Assembly (NCBI GenBank): GCA_023663225.1
Contig: JAMPHU010000023.1
Span: 1 to 42,816 of the forward strand
Direction: 5' to 3'
DNA from: Candidatus Gastranaerophilales bacterium
GTDB taxonomy: Bacteria; Bacillota; Clostridia; Lachnospirales; Lachnospiraceae
DNA: 42,816 nt
The notes under the pieces are model-generated. The model worked only from the letters and a program-made list of their open reading frames with translations, made no database searches and was not told the origin of the DNA. The position numbers were made by a program, and so were the translations under genes. The number at the start of each line of letters is the position of its first letter. Position 1 is the stretch's first letter. Of this stretch, positions 16,476 through 29,428 are shown piece by piece.

Positions 16476-19013
16476 CTACTCTCCCCATACATAGGTGATA
16501 AAACTGTTGCCATTCTCCGCAAACCACTCTGTGGAATCGTTCATGCCTTTTTTGTATAAAGTGCCGGTTACGGGATCCATGATCACCACATTATACTCGT
16601 TAAAACCTGTCACCAGTACAGCCTCCCCGTTCTTCAAGAGCGCCAGCACCGGAATATCCTGATTCACATAGTACAGGATTGAATCCAGATTACAACCGGT
16701 CAGATCCAGTACCTGCGCTCCATCCAGATTCCTCTCTAATATCTCTTTCACAGACTGACCTTGTCCCAACAGATACTCCGAATTGCGGATCACTCCCTCA
16801 AACTTTAACATCGTATCCAGACATACTGCCAAACTATCTTTCGTTCCTGTCACGGTCTCCTCTTTGATCGCCATGATCTGGTTCCTCAACACGCGATTTC
16901 CTTTCAGCCAGATACATTCGCCGTGATCTCCGATCACCACTCCCGAAATGTCGTAAGCAAGGTTGACTGCTGTGGCAGGAGCGCTGTAAATCCCACTCAC
17001 ACCATATGGCCCATAGACATAATATCTTGGCGCACTGCTCTCCGTGTCCAGAATCAGTTCACGTCCTCCCTCAAATACGACTTCCTTGGGCGTCAAAATC
17101 TTTATATTTTTACTGTCAATCGTAGTTCTGGTCTGTATCTGCACATACCTCTCGTACACATCGATATCTGCCGCCACGATCACATTTTTCCCATTGTCCG
17201 TCTCCATATTGTTCATGATCTGGTCATCCGCGGTATCTATATAACTGCCATCCTCCAACCGCTTCTGACGGATCAGACTGATCTGATTGCCCACAATCGT
17301 GCAGTCTGTCACATAGATATCACTCTGCTCATAGGTTTTTAAAAGATTTCCGTCAGAGTCACAGATACATACCTTATACATAGGGAAAACGATTCTCCCT
17401 GAGTTCTCCTCCACAATATCATTTGTCCGAGCGACGCCATATATGATATCCTCTCCCATAAACCCTAAAGGCCGAAGGGCCTCCCCCGACCTCACGGAAA
17501 TAACGTTCTGCGTCTCATTGTTTAAGTTCTGCACGCTCATTTGCGTACAATGGTAAATATCTGTCCCTTTATCCCAGAGCAGGGATACTAATATCCTGTT
17601 GTTGTCGGATACCTGAACCGTGTTGTCCTGCGTGACAGTAGTCATCTTCTGATAAGTCTTCTCCATCAGATCGATACAATAAATGGAATTTTCCAGAGAC
17701 AGATATAATTTCTGCGCTCTGTTCAGATACAACAGCCGATCCATCTCAGCCTGAAGCACCGCGTAGTTTTTGTCATAAGGCAAGTACACGCTCTCCTCGA
17801 TGGTGTTTAACTCGCTGTTATAATTGTATAGCGCAATGCCCACTTCCCCCTCGTGTCTTCCCCTGTTCATATAGCCATACACGGCAAACCATACATTGCC
17901 GCCTTCGTCCACATCCAGAATCTTGACGCGGTGAGCGTCATACAGCGTCCTGTAATCCGCATTTTCCTCGTCATAAAAACTGAAAATAACAGCCAGCTTG
18001 TTGGTAGTCACATTGTAGCTGAGCAACCGATCCGCTACTTCAAATACTATAATATTGCCATCTTCACTCTCCCGCATGGGAACGTTCGTATCCGTGATTC
18101 CCAGCAGGATCTTATCATTGCCATACATATTGTCCACATCAGGGATCTGTGTCATGGTTCTCTCATAATCCAAAAGATATACACGATCTGTCGTGTATCG
18201 AATTCTATAATACTCTTTTACTCGATAATAGACCCGACTTTGTCCCTCTCCGGTGGCCACCATATAATCCACCAGCATGGAAGATGTCTGACTGGCAATT
18301 TCGGTCAACTGGATCATAGGGGCGTCGATCTCCGACACCGGCAGTTCTCCCCATGTGATCTGTCTGAAACTGCTGTGTATATTTACCGTGTGAAAAGAAC
18401 TGTTATCCTCCAACTGGCCGTTGGTCTCAAGATAGATCGCCAATTCCCTCGCCGCTTCCCTGTCGTAAAGCTTCCCATGGAAATCCAACACAAAAGCCAG
18501 TTTTTCATCTGTATACAGCTTGTCGCTCCAGATCACTCTGGTATAATAGCGCACCTCCTGCTCCTCGTCCAGCTCCAAAAGGATCGTCATCATATATTCC
18601 GTATCGCGATCGATCAAATCTTTCAACGCGATCGCGCCGCGGATCAGATCACCATCCACCGTATAATCCTTAAGCGGCGTGCTCTCGATCAGCCGCGTGC
18701 CGTCTATATTTCTGACTTCAATGGAAATCCCTGTCACATTTCGTCCATAAGTATTCACAATATACCCCGTACCGCGATTTTCTGTCAGGGGAGTAACCAC
18801 ATCCCGCTGAAAAGCAGGATTCATTGCATTGTTATAACCATGGAGGCGATTATACTCCACACCGTTCCTCTCCATCGTGATCACAGGCAGAGTCGCCTGA
18901 GTCATCTCCATGGTGATATTGTCATGTCCTTTATTCATAATCTTTCCGATGACGATCAGCGACACCATAAATGTGATCACAAAGAGCGCCATCTTGATCA
19001 ATTTTTTTTTCAT
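16476..19013 (-). CDS. Large membrane-anchored extracytoplasmic protein with degenerate C39-like C terminus
   Basis: I do not recognise a named family. The 845-residue protein has one N-terminal membrane segment (about 5-24, ALFVITFMVSLIVIGKIM), so the rest is probably outside the cell. Residues about 280-700 are strand-rich with recurring WFAVYGY / LYNYNSELN / NSIYCIDL-type blades, suggesting a beta-propeller. The last ~120 residues resemble a C39-like peptidase fold: LAVCLDTMLKFEG, then VLALLKNGEAVLVTGF, then VVIMDPVTG. The expected Cys and His positions appear to be Ser and Glu, so it is probably inactive. It follows the atp operon and a 129-residue gene but has its own promoter. Confidence 0.75.
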   Translation of the reverse strand: MKKKLIKMALFVITFMVSLIVIGKIMNKGHDNITMEMTQATLPVITMERNGVEYNRLHGYNNAMNPAFQRDVVTPLTENRGTGYIVNTYGRNVTGISIEVRNIDGTRLIESTPLKDYTVDGDLIRGAIALKDLIDRDTEYMMTILLELDEEQEVRYYTRVIWSDKLYTDEKLAFVLDFHGKLYDREAARELAIYLETNGQLEDNSSFHTVNIHSSFRQITWGELPVSEIDAPMIQLTEIASQTSSMLVDYMVATGEGQSRVYYRVKEYYRIRYTTDRVYLLDYERTMTQIPDVDNMYGNDKILLGITDTNVPMRESEDGNIIVFEVADRLLSYNVTTNKLAVIFSFYDEENADYRTLYDAHRVKILDVDEGGNVWFAVYGYMNRGRHEGEVGIALYNYNSELNTIEESVYLPYDKNYAVLQAEMDRLLYLNRAQKLYLSLENSIYCIDLMEKTYQKMTTVTQDNTVQVSDNNRILVSLLWDKGTDIYHCTQMSVQNLNNETQNVISVRSGEALRPLGFMGEDIIYGVARTNDIVEENSGRIVFPMYKVCICDSDGNLLKTYEQSDIYVTDCTIVGNQISLIRQKRLEDGSYIDTADDQIMNNMETDNGKNVIVAADIDVYERYVQIQTRTTIDSKNIKILTPKEVVFEGGRELILDTESSAPRYYVYGPYGVSGIYSAPATAVNLAYDISGVVIGDHGECIWLKGNRVLRNQIMAIKEETVTGTKDSLAVCLDTMLKFEGVIRNSEYLLGQGQSVKEILERNLDGAQVLDLTGCNLDSILYYVNQDIPVLALLKNGEAVLVTGFNEYNVVIMDPVTGTLYKKGMNDSTEWFAENGNSFITYVWGE

Positions 19014-19055
19014 TCCGTCCTCTTTTATTCTAAATCATTTTCTTCGAGTATTCTT

Positions 19056-19084
19056 ATTGTAATAACTTTGCGGAAAATGTACAA
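19056..19084 (-). promoter_or_regulatory. Promoter of the 845-residue protein gene
   Basis: TTGTAC (minus, 19079-19084), 17-base spacer, TACAAT (19056-19061); a modest match about 45 bases before the start codon. Confidence 0.45.
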
Positions 19085-19101
19085 CTATATTTTTTAATGT
19101 T

Positions 19102-19491
19102 TTAAAAAAACTTTCTTCTCCCTCCATGTCTTCTCTTGTATATCTCATCACACAAAAGCACTTGTATCATATCTGTGATCCAGTTCCACTTTTCTTCGGA
19201 AGTCGCTTGCCCCTCCCCCAACTCTTCCTGCCTGATGACGCGCATGATACTGTCCGCCAAACGCTGCAGGGAATAGCGGTCTGGAAACTCATCGTATATC
19301 ATACTGCCCTCATAATCCAATTTATCCAATATTTCCGCTATCTTTCCCTGATAGCGCCTCACGTCCTGGGGATATGTCTGTTGTAAATATTCCAGATCTT
19401 GAAGTATCGCACTCTCCTGTGCGGAACTAAGATAACCCGGATAAGTCATATAGAATGGTAAGGGATGTAATAATCTTTTACTAAAATCCAT
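19102..19491 (-). CDS. Hypothetical protein, 129 residues
   Basis: I do not recognise a family. It is a small soluble protein, mostly helical, starting MDFSKRLLHPLPFYMTYPGY, with an acidic middle (LDYEGSMIYDEFPDRYSLQRLADSI quoted in part: DEFPDRYSLQRLADSI) and a basic end (YKRRHGGRRKFF). Its ATG 19491 has GAGG eight bases upstream. It is 100 bases downstream of atpC on the same strand and is probably the last gene of that transcript. Its start codon is partly buried in an 11-base stem (separate entry). Confidence 0.7.
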   Translation of the reverse strand: MDFSKRLLHPLPFYMTYPGYLSSAQESAILQDLEYLQQTYPQDVRRYQGKIAEILDKLDYEGSMIYDEFPDRYSLQRLADSIMRVIRQEELGEGQATSEEKWNWITDMIQVLLCDEIYKRRHGGRRKFF

Positions 19492-19560
19492 ACGCAGTAC
19501 CTCATGCCAGAAAGAAGCGATCGTGTGATCACTTTTTTATAGCATATTCGTACTGCGTAT
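19490..19560 (-). other. Inverted repeat spanning the leader and start codon of the 129-residue gene
   Basis: ATACGCAGTAC (19490-19500) and GTACTGCGTAT (19550-19560) are perfect 11-base arms separated by 49 bases. On the minus-strand RNA the 3' arm includes two bases of the start codon and abuts the GAGG site, so pairing could limit translation. The loop holds a smaller GTGATCAC palindrome. Confidence 0.5.
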
Positions 19561-19591
19561 GAGTTGTTACTCTATTGTCGTTAAAATCCGT

Positions 19592-19996
19592 TCACTTTAA
19601 AGCCTGTATACGTGCCATTGCACGCAGCAGCGCCGTCTCTGCTCTGGCGATATCCGTCTCGGGCGTCTTGTTCTGCAGACGCTCTTCCGCACGGCGTAAC
19701 GCCGCCTCAGCGCGCTCTACGTCGATCTCTTCAGGCCACTCGACGATCTCGGCGAGAATGGTGATGCCATCCGGCAGGATCTCTGCAAAACCGGAGTGAA
19801 GTACTGCCTTCTTTTCCTCATTCTTCTCGTGGATACGCAGGATGCCGGGTTTGGCGATGACAGTCAGCGGAATATGTCCGGGAAGGACGCCTATCTCTCC
19901 CTCCGTGGTGTTAAACTCCACCATATCCGCCTCGTTCTCATAGAACACGCGCTCCGGTGTAATAATGCGCAGCCTGAACTCACGATTGTCTGCCAT
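19592..19996 (-). CDS. atpC: ATP synthase F1 epsilon subunit
   Basis: Part of the F1 central stalk; links gamma to the c-ring and can inhibit ATP hydrolysis. The 134-residue protein has the N-terminal beta-sandwich (FRLRIITPERVFYENEADMV, about 6-25, then GEIGVLPGHIPL) and a C-terminal two-helix domain (about 88-134). Nothing is unusual. It starts 15 bases after the atpD stop and is the last F1 gene. Confidence 0.96.
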   Translation of the reverse strand: MADNREFRLRIITPERVFYENEADMVEFNTTEGEIGVLPGHIPLTVIAKPGILRIHEKNEEKKAVLHSGFAEILPDGITILAEIVEWPEEIDVERAEAALRRAEERLQNKTPETDIARAETALLRAMARIQALK

Positions 19997-20011
19997 ACTT
20001 ACACCTCCACA

Positions 20012-21436
<1,425 letters not shown>

Positions 21437-21457
21437 TTATGAAATATCTTTTACTAC

Positions 21458-22315
21458 TTATCCAAGTGCTTCCGCGCCTGCTATGATCTCCGTCAACTCT
21501 TGTGTGATGGAGCCTTGTCTTGCCCTGTTATACTTGAGCGACAGATCGCTTATCATCTCCTCGGCATTGCTGGTGGCATTGTCCATCGCCTGCATACGCG
21601 CTCCGTTCTCGCTGGCCACCGCCTCCATCATCGCGCCGTAGATCAGGCTTGTGATATACTTCGGAATAATCATATCCAAAGCCTCCACATCCTCCGGCTC
21701 AAAATTCATCAGCGCATTGCTGCCTGCCGTATCCTTCTCAGGATCACACTCCACGGGCAGAAGCTTTAACAGCTTCGGTTCATGGCTGACAGTGTTCTTA
21801 AAGGAAGTGTACGCTAAATAAATCTCACCGATCTCATTGGCGGCAAAAGCATCCAACAATCTCTTTGACAAGAGCATGGCATCCACATAGGCCGGCTCCT
21901 CGATGATGTCAGGGATAGCCTCCTTGATCTCGTAGCCGTTTCTCTGCAATGCATCCCGACCTTTGTTTCCGATCGCATAGATCAAAAGATCTTCCTTCTT
22001 CCACTCCGGATGTCTGGTGATCAGCTTCACGACATTGGAGTTGTAGCCTCCCGCCAGACCTCTGTTGGACGTGATGACGATCACAGCCTTTTTGCTGACG
22101 TCACTGGGAAGAAGAAATTTGTGCTCCACATGCCCTACTCGGGACAGGATACTGTTCACCGTGTTGTACATACAGTCGAAATATGCCTTGGAACGCTCCG
22201 CACTTGCTCTTGCACGCTGTAGCTTTACCGTAGAGACAAGCTTCATGGCCTTTGTGATCTGCTGAGTACCTTGAATACTGCTTCTGCGGCGCTTTATATC
22301 ACGCATTGATGCCAT
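21458..22315 (-). CDS. atpG: ATP synthase F1 gamma subunit
   Basis: Rotating central shaft of F1. The 285-residue protein begins MASMRDIKRRRSSIQGTQQITKA (quoted in part: MRDIKRRRSSIQGTQQI) and ends with the matching helix (NRARQGSITQELTEIIAGAEA), which together form the coiled-coil shaft. The Rossmann-like centre has VVITSNRGLAGGYN. The ATG at 22315 has GAGG seven bases upstream and is preferred over the internal ATG at residue 4. It lies 23 bases after atpA. Confidence 0.97.
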   Translation of the reverse strand: MASMRDIKRRRSSIQGTQQITKAMKLVSTVKLQRARASAERSKAYFDCMYNTVNSILSRVGHVEHKFLLPSDVSKKAVIVITSNRGLAGGYNSNVVKLITRHPEWKKEDLLIYAIGNKGRDALQRNGYEIKEAIPDIIEEPAYVDAMLLSKRLLDAFAANEIGEIYLAYTSFKNTVSHEPKLLKLLPVECDPEKDTAGSNALMNFEPEDVEALDMIIPKYITSLIYGAMMEAVASENGARMQAMDNATSNAEEMISDLSLKYNRARQGSITQELTEIIAGAEALG

Positions 22316-22338
22316 AGTTTTCCCTCACTTCCAACTGC

Positions 22339-24408
<2,070 letters not shown>

Positions 24409-24421
<13 letters not shown>

Positions 24422-24948
24422 GTGCTATCACCCATCTCCTTCAGAGTCTCATCGATCAACTGATTCTGCACGGTCGTATCGATGGAAGCGGACACGACCT
24501 TACCCGCCATAACCGACGCAAGGACTACCATTTCCCGCTTCACCTCATCCGACAGCTTTTGTTTCTCCAGCTCGGCTTCGACACGCGCTCTCTCAATGAT
24601 GCGGGCGGCCTCCTCTTTGGCCTGGGCGATAATCTGATTCTCATTTGCCAGAGCACGCTTGCGGGCGTCGCTCAAAATGCCTTCCGCTTCCTTATCGACA
24701 TTTTTCAGCTTGTCCTCATACTGTGCCTTCAGGCTTTGAGCATCTTCCATGCTCTGCTTCGCCTCTTCCAATTCGCCGTGGATCTTCTCCTTGCGGGCAT
24801 TCAGCATCTTTCTCGCCGGATTGAACAAAAAATAGCTCAGCGCCAGGAACAAGACGAAGACTGCAATAATGGAGAGACAGGAATCAGCCAAAAGCTGCCA
24901 GTCCAGGTCAAACAGCCTTTCCATGGACTCGCCTGTTAAAAGTATCAT
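24409..24948 (-). CDS. atpF: ATP synthase Fo b subunit
   Basis: Forms the peripheral stalk. The 179-residue protein has one membrane helix (about 23-43, LSIIAVFVLFLALSYFLFNP), then a long charged coiled coil rich in alanine, lysine and glutamate (about 50-150) with ARKMLNARKEKIHGELEEA. Start ATG 24948 has GGAGG five bases upstream. A single b gene implies a homodimeric stalk. Confidence 0.95.
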
Positions 24949-24996
24949 TGTTGCCTCCTTTCCACCATCTCACAAAAATCGTAGTCGATTCTGCTA

Positions 24997-26027
<1,031 letters not shown>

Positions 26028-26039
26028 AATTTCACCTCC

Positions 26040-26588
26040 TTATTCTATTTTTGTGGAAATCAGAGTGGACACTCCCCCTTCTTCCGGAATCTCAGCCCCA
26101 TTGTCCGGCTGCGGAGAAATCTCCTCTTCCGGCTGCGGGACAGGGTCCGTCTCATGAAATATAATATTATAGAACTTATGGGTAAACGGCTGCATAAGCG
26201 CCGTCACTTTCAAACTCATATACGCCATAAAGACCACCAGCGGATTGAGGACCTCGGTCACCATTATGATACCCAAAATGATGATGAGCGCCGCGTACCG
26301 AGTCATATATCCTCGAAACATCAGCTTGGAGGCTGTCTTCTCTTCAAAATCTAACGCCCTGTCCAATGTGCGGTACATATGCAGAGTACTCACCATAGCA
26401 AGCAGGATTCCAAACCAGAGACTCAACGCGTAATCAAGCTGATCCTTTACCAAAAAAGCTCCCACCAACTGACAGATCACTCCCAGCACAAGGATACCGG
26501 TCCACATCTCCAAAAGCGTCCTATTCACCTTTTTGAGCGTCTCTGCCACCTTCCTCCCTGCCTCCCGATTTTTCCTGTTCAGCGGCAC
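26040..26588 (-). CDS. ATP synthase subunit I-like membrane protein
   Basis: Probable AtpI/AtpR-type accessory protein for Fo or c-ring assembly, inferred from position and topology. The 182-residue protein has four predicted membrane segments (about 29-48, 55-72, 94-115, 118-133). Its C-terminal tail (about 145-182) is proline- and glutamate-rich, unusual for the family. The start is GTG 26588 with GGAGG six bases upstream, giving a 68-base overlap with atpZ in another frame. I prefer this start because internal alternatives lack a ribosome site at proper spacing. Confidence 0.75.
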   Translation of the reverse strand: MPLNRKNREAGRKVAETLKKVNRTLLEMWTGILVLGVICQLVGAFLVKDQLDYALSLWFGILLAMVSTLHMYRTLDRALDFEEKTASKLMFRGYMTRYAALIIILGIIMVTEVLNPLVVFMAYMSLKVTALMQPFTHKFYNIIFHETDPVPQPEEEISPQPDNGAEIPEEGGVSTLISTKIE

Positions 26589-26835
26589 CTGCTACCTCCT
26601 CCGTCGGCTTATCATAGACATGCTTCGCCATACGGTAGACATTCTGCCCGCCGGCGATGGCGCCCACAAAAAACAGAATGATCATAACGTAAGAGGTGCC
26701 GAATTTCTGATCCAAAAAGATCCCCAATGCCGACATCATACAGATCGGAACCAGCATATTGATGCCAAACTGCATGATCAACGCAAAAGATCGGTATACG
26801 CTTTTGTCAAAACCTCTCTTTTTCCTCCCGGCCAT
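26521..26835 (-). CDS. atpZ: AtpZ/AtpI family protein
   Basis: Small membrane protein found at the head of ATP synthase operons. The 104-residue protein has two membrane helices (about 17-40 and 48-68) with a conserved glycine-rich join GIFLDQKFGTSYVMI and GAIAGGQNVYRM, typical of AtpZ. The tail is charged and glycine-rich. I chose ATG 26835 because GGGAGG lies seven bases upstream; an in-frame ATG at 26850 has no ribosome site. It is the first gene of the operon. Confidence 0.85.
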   Translation of the reverse strand: MAGRKKRGFDKSVYRSFALIMQFGINMLVPICMMSALGIFLDQKFGTSYVMIILFFVGAIAGGQNVYRMAKHVYDKPTEEVAGAAEQEKSGGREEGGRDAQKGE

Positions 26836-26865
26836 GTCAAATCCTCCCACATTGGGACGGTCATC

Positions 26866-26882
26866 GGTGAACTTGGTTCACC
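26866..26882. promoter_or_regulatory. 17-bp palindrome in the atp leader
   Basis: GGTGAAC-TTG-GTTCACC is a perfect 7-base inverted repeat with a 3-base centre, lying between the -10 box and the atpZ start. It could be an operator or an RNA hairpin; no T-run follows. Confidence 0.5.
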
Positions 26883-26901
26883 CACTAGTTTACCTTAGTA
26901 A

Positions 26902-26930
26902 ATTATACCTAAATATTTCCTGTTTGTCTA
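26902..26930 (-). promoter_or_regulatory. Promoter of the ATP synthase operon
   Basis: TAGACA (minus, 26925-26930), a 17-base spacer and TATAAT (26902-26907). The leader is about 60 bases long before atpZ. Confidence 0.8.
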
Positions 26931-26981
26931 GAAAAAAACGACACATAAATCAAAAAAGCTAAAAGCTTTCCTCGAAATTTG

Positions 26982-27011
26982 TTGACGGAGATACCCGCCT
27001 GAGAGTAAGAT
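26982..27011 (+). promoter_or_regulatory. Possible promoter of the DUF402 gene
   Basis: TTGACG (26982-26987) and TAAGAT (27006-27011) at 18-base spacing; the -10 is weak. It lies just before the AGGAGG site of the gene. Confidence 0.4.
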
Positions 27012-27032
27012 AGAAAAAAGGAGGTAGTATCC

Positions 27033-27512
27033 ATGGCAGATCTTCAGATATACCGCAAACGCATTATTCCGCAGGAGTGTATTCTATTAAAGGATGACAT
27101 CATCATAGAGCAGAACGACAGACAGATTATCACAAAATGGAATACTTTAAATCCCAAGACTACCTTTTCTCATGGCTGCTCGTGCTATTTTTTGAAAGAG
27201 GGCATCAAGGTCGGCAAATTTTACCGAGATGACAATTCCCTGCTCTATTGGTATTGCGATATCGTAGATTACGATTTTGACCAGGAGGCAAACACACTCA
27301 CTGTGACAGATCTGCTTGCAGATGTGATCTTGTATCCCGACGGCAGAGTGAAAGTAGTGGATCTAGACGAACTTGCCGATGCCAAGGAGGGCGGTCTGAT
27401 AACAGATGAACAGATGTGCCTATGCCTGAGACGCCTGAACAACCTCCTGACGCTGATCGACCGAGACAAATTTGACAAGTTGCAGGCTTGCCTGGACGTA
27501 CACGGCTTATAG
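27033..27512 (+). CDS. DUF402-domain protein
   Basis: The 159-residue protein matches the DUF402 barrel: YWYCDIVDYDFDQE, then LTVTDLLADVILYPDGRV and the acidic DLDELADA. Some family members are metal-dependent nucleoside di/triphosphate hydrolases, so a phosphatase role is possible, but no specific substrate can be assigned. A strong AGGAGG site precedes ATG 27033. It is monocistronic, divergent from the atp operon and convergent with the GGDEF gene. Confidence 0.8.
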   Translation: MADLQIYRKRIIPQECILLKDDIIIEQNDRQIITKWNTLNPKTTFSHGCSCYFLKEGIKVGKFYRDDNSLLYWYCDIVDYDFDQEANTLTVTDLLADVILYPDGRVKVVDLDELADAKEGGLITDEQMCLCLRRLNNLLTLIDRDKFDKLQACLDVHGL

Positions 27513-27527
27513 CTTGTTAAGTCAATA

Positions 27528-27571
27528 CCTCACTGCAGGCATGGCCGCCTGGCCCATTGCCCGCAGTGGGG
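27528..27571. terminator. Hairpin between convergent genes, possible bidirectional terminator
   Basis: CCTCACTGC (27528-27536) and GCAGTGGGG (27563-27571) pair with one G-U in one orientation. A second imperfect GC-rich stem lies inside. No T-run follows on either strand, so termination is plausible by position only. Confidence 0.45.
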
Positions 27572-27588
27572 GTAACAGCCGTTATGTA

Positions 27589-29367
27589 TTAGTCGCACTC
27601 CCCGCTGAGCATCCTGCCGAGACAGCATCCGATCATGCCCAACAGCTCGATATCGTTGTCCGACCACTTGCGGGTCTGATTGAGGATATCAAAGTCTATC
27701 ATAGCAAAGGGCTTGCCGCCTTTTTTGGCGATACATTGAACCGTTGCGCCAATCTCCTGCCTGGTAGCCACCTCATATGCCGGATGATTGATTACCTTCA
27801 ACTTTTCCATCGTGGGTATGGCAAGCACATTTTTCTCACCGAACATTTCCATATATGCAGCATCCTGGAAGGCATAACGGATATCCTCCGGCTCGCAGAC
27901 ATAATTGCCGTTGCGGCATAGCACCTTATTCCCATACTCGGAGTAAATGGTCAGACCATCCAAGTCAAACAATCCCCGGATATTCTTCTGCACGTCCTCC
28001 TGATCGATAATATAACTCGCTCCCTTGAGATACAACTTGCTCATAATATCGATCAGCGCATCGCGCCTCTTCTCTCTGGACATGGCGTAAGTCACAGCCT
28101 GCGCGTTGACACTGTCCTCCGTGTATGCGCCATGAAGTCTTTCCTCGTAGATCACATGACGGTTCTTCCCCTTCTCCTTGGCAATATAAAGCGCCTTGTC
28201 GGCCATGCCGAACAATTCTTCAAAATTAGTGCTATTCACCGGATACTGACTGACACCGATGGACGCCGTCAGCTTACATTTGGGATCAAATGCCGCCGCC
28301 AGCCGTTTGACCACCGTCTTGATCAGCATTTTCAGATCTTCTCTGCTCTCCACTTTTTCCAGCATCACAAAAAACTCGTCTCCGCCGAAACGTCCCACAA
28401 TGCCTCTCTGTCCGACCACGTTCCGCAGCGTATTCGCCACTTCGCGCAACACTTCGTCTCCGAACAAATGTCCGAAGGAATCATTGATATTTTTGAAATC
28501 ATCGATATCCATGACCAGAAACCACATAGTCTTGCCGGACGCCGCCTGTATCTTTTCAATCGCGTACTCGGTGGACGCCTTCTTGTTGAGAAGTCCCGTA
28601 CCCGCATCCTTGGCAGCCTCCGTCAGATAATAGACCTCTTTGACGTCTCTCCTGTCAGGCATGAAAATACCCGCCAGCAGTTCCAGATTCTTGTAACAGA
28701 CTCCACCCTTGACACTGCAAGTCCCAAATTTTCCGCTGGGATCCTCTGTAAATTCCATCTCAAAAAATCGACTGTTATTTTTCAAATGAGAACGGAATGT
28801 GTTCAGTTGGTCGATACTTTCCTGCGTGTGTTCCGAATCCTTGATCTTCTCATCCACAAAATCATCCAGATCAGCATCCAACACCTTTATCGCGCGTTCA
28901 TTCACATACTTATAAACCTGCAGCAGATTGTTCTTCTGTGTGTATTCAAAATAATAATCCTGTTTTAATGTCAGGAAATAGCGATATTTAGCTATATGCC
29001 GCTCCATGTAGAATCTGCGGGCCTCCAAATCCAGAACATCCTGCATCGTGATCTGATAGAGACGATTGCCGTCCTCCGTGAGGTCACAATTCTCCAGACG
29101 GAGATAAATGTTGCGGAAGCCATCTTCCCTGCGATTCGCAATCCTGGTGTACACTTCCACAGGCTCGGTCAGGTCTGCGATCGCCTCTTTTAAGACGGCG
29201 GCGTCTTCCTCATCCACCAGATCCGTGACAGGCAGATAGGAATTGATGCCCACATATTTGTAGTACCACTCGGAAGCGGAGACGACTGTAAAATCCTGCC
29301 GCACAAAAATCTCGCACTGTAAAAGCTGCCCCCCTGTCCGCACTTCACCCGTTCTCAGAATCCTCAT
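27589..29367 (-). CDS. Diguanylate cyclase (GGDEF) with N-terminal sensor and C-terminal GAF-like region
   Basis: Predicted to make the second messenger cyclic di-GMP. The 592-residue soluble protein has PAS-like segments (about 1-115 and 135-255) and a GGDEF domain (about 265-420) with the intact active site RFGGDEFFVML and the metal-binding DIDDFKNIND. The last 150 residues look GAF-like. The inhibitory RxxD site is absent (GQRG at its place), so product feedback is probably missing. There is no EAL domain. GGAGAG precedes ATG 29367. It follows the SleB-like gene by 61 bases and may share its transcript. Confidence 0.88.
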   Translation of the reverse strand: MRILRTGEVRTGGQLLQCEIFVRQDFTVVSASEWYYKYVGINSYLPVTDLVDEEDAAVLKEAIADLTEPVEVYTRIANRREDGFRNIYLRLENCDLTEDGNRLYQITMQDVLDLEARRFYMERHIAKYRYFLTLKQDYYFEYTQKNNLLQVYKYVNERAIKVLDADLDDFVDEKIKDSEHTQESIDQLNTFRSHLKNNSRFFEMEFTEDPSGKFGTCSVKGGVCYKNLELLAGIFMPDRRDVKEVYYLTEAAKDAGTGLLNKKASTEYAIEKIQAASGKTMWFLVMDIDDFKNINDSFGHLFGDEVLREVANTLRNVVGQRGIVGRFGGDEFFVMLEKVESREDLKMLIKTVVKRLAAAFDPKCKLTASIGVSQYPVNSTNFEELFGMADKALYIAKEKGKNRHVIYEERLHGAYTEDSVNAQAVTYAMSREKRRDALIDIMSKLYLKGASYIIDQEDVQKNIRGLFDLDGLTIYSEYGNKVLCRNGNYVCEPEDIRYAFQDAAYMEMFGEKNVLAIPTMEKLKVINHPAYEVATRQEIGATVQCIAKKGGKPFAMIDFDILNQTRKWSDNDIELLGMIGCCLGRMLSGECD

Positions 29368-29428
29368 ACCCTCTCCTTCTCCGCCCTTTTATGGACAGCA
29401 AACGGCAAACTTGCAGGCCGCTCAAGGT

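Noticed and set aside
17853-19097. 414-codon plus-strand open frame across the 845-residue gene
   Set aside because: Histidine/isoleucine-rich composition with no start signal; a shadow of the minus-strand gene.
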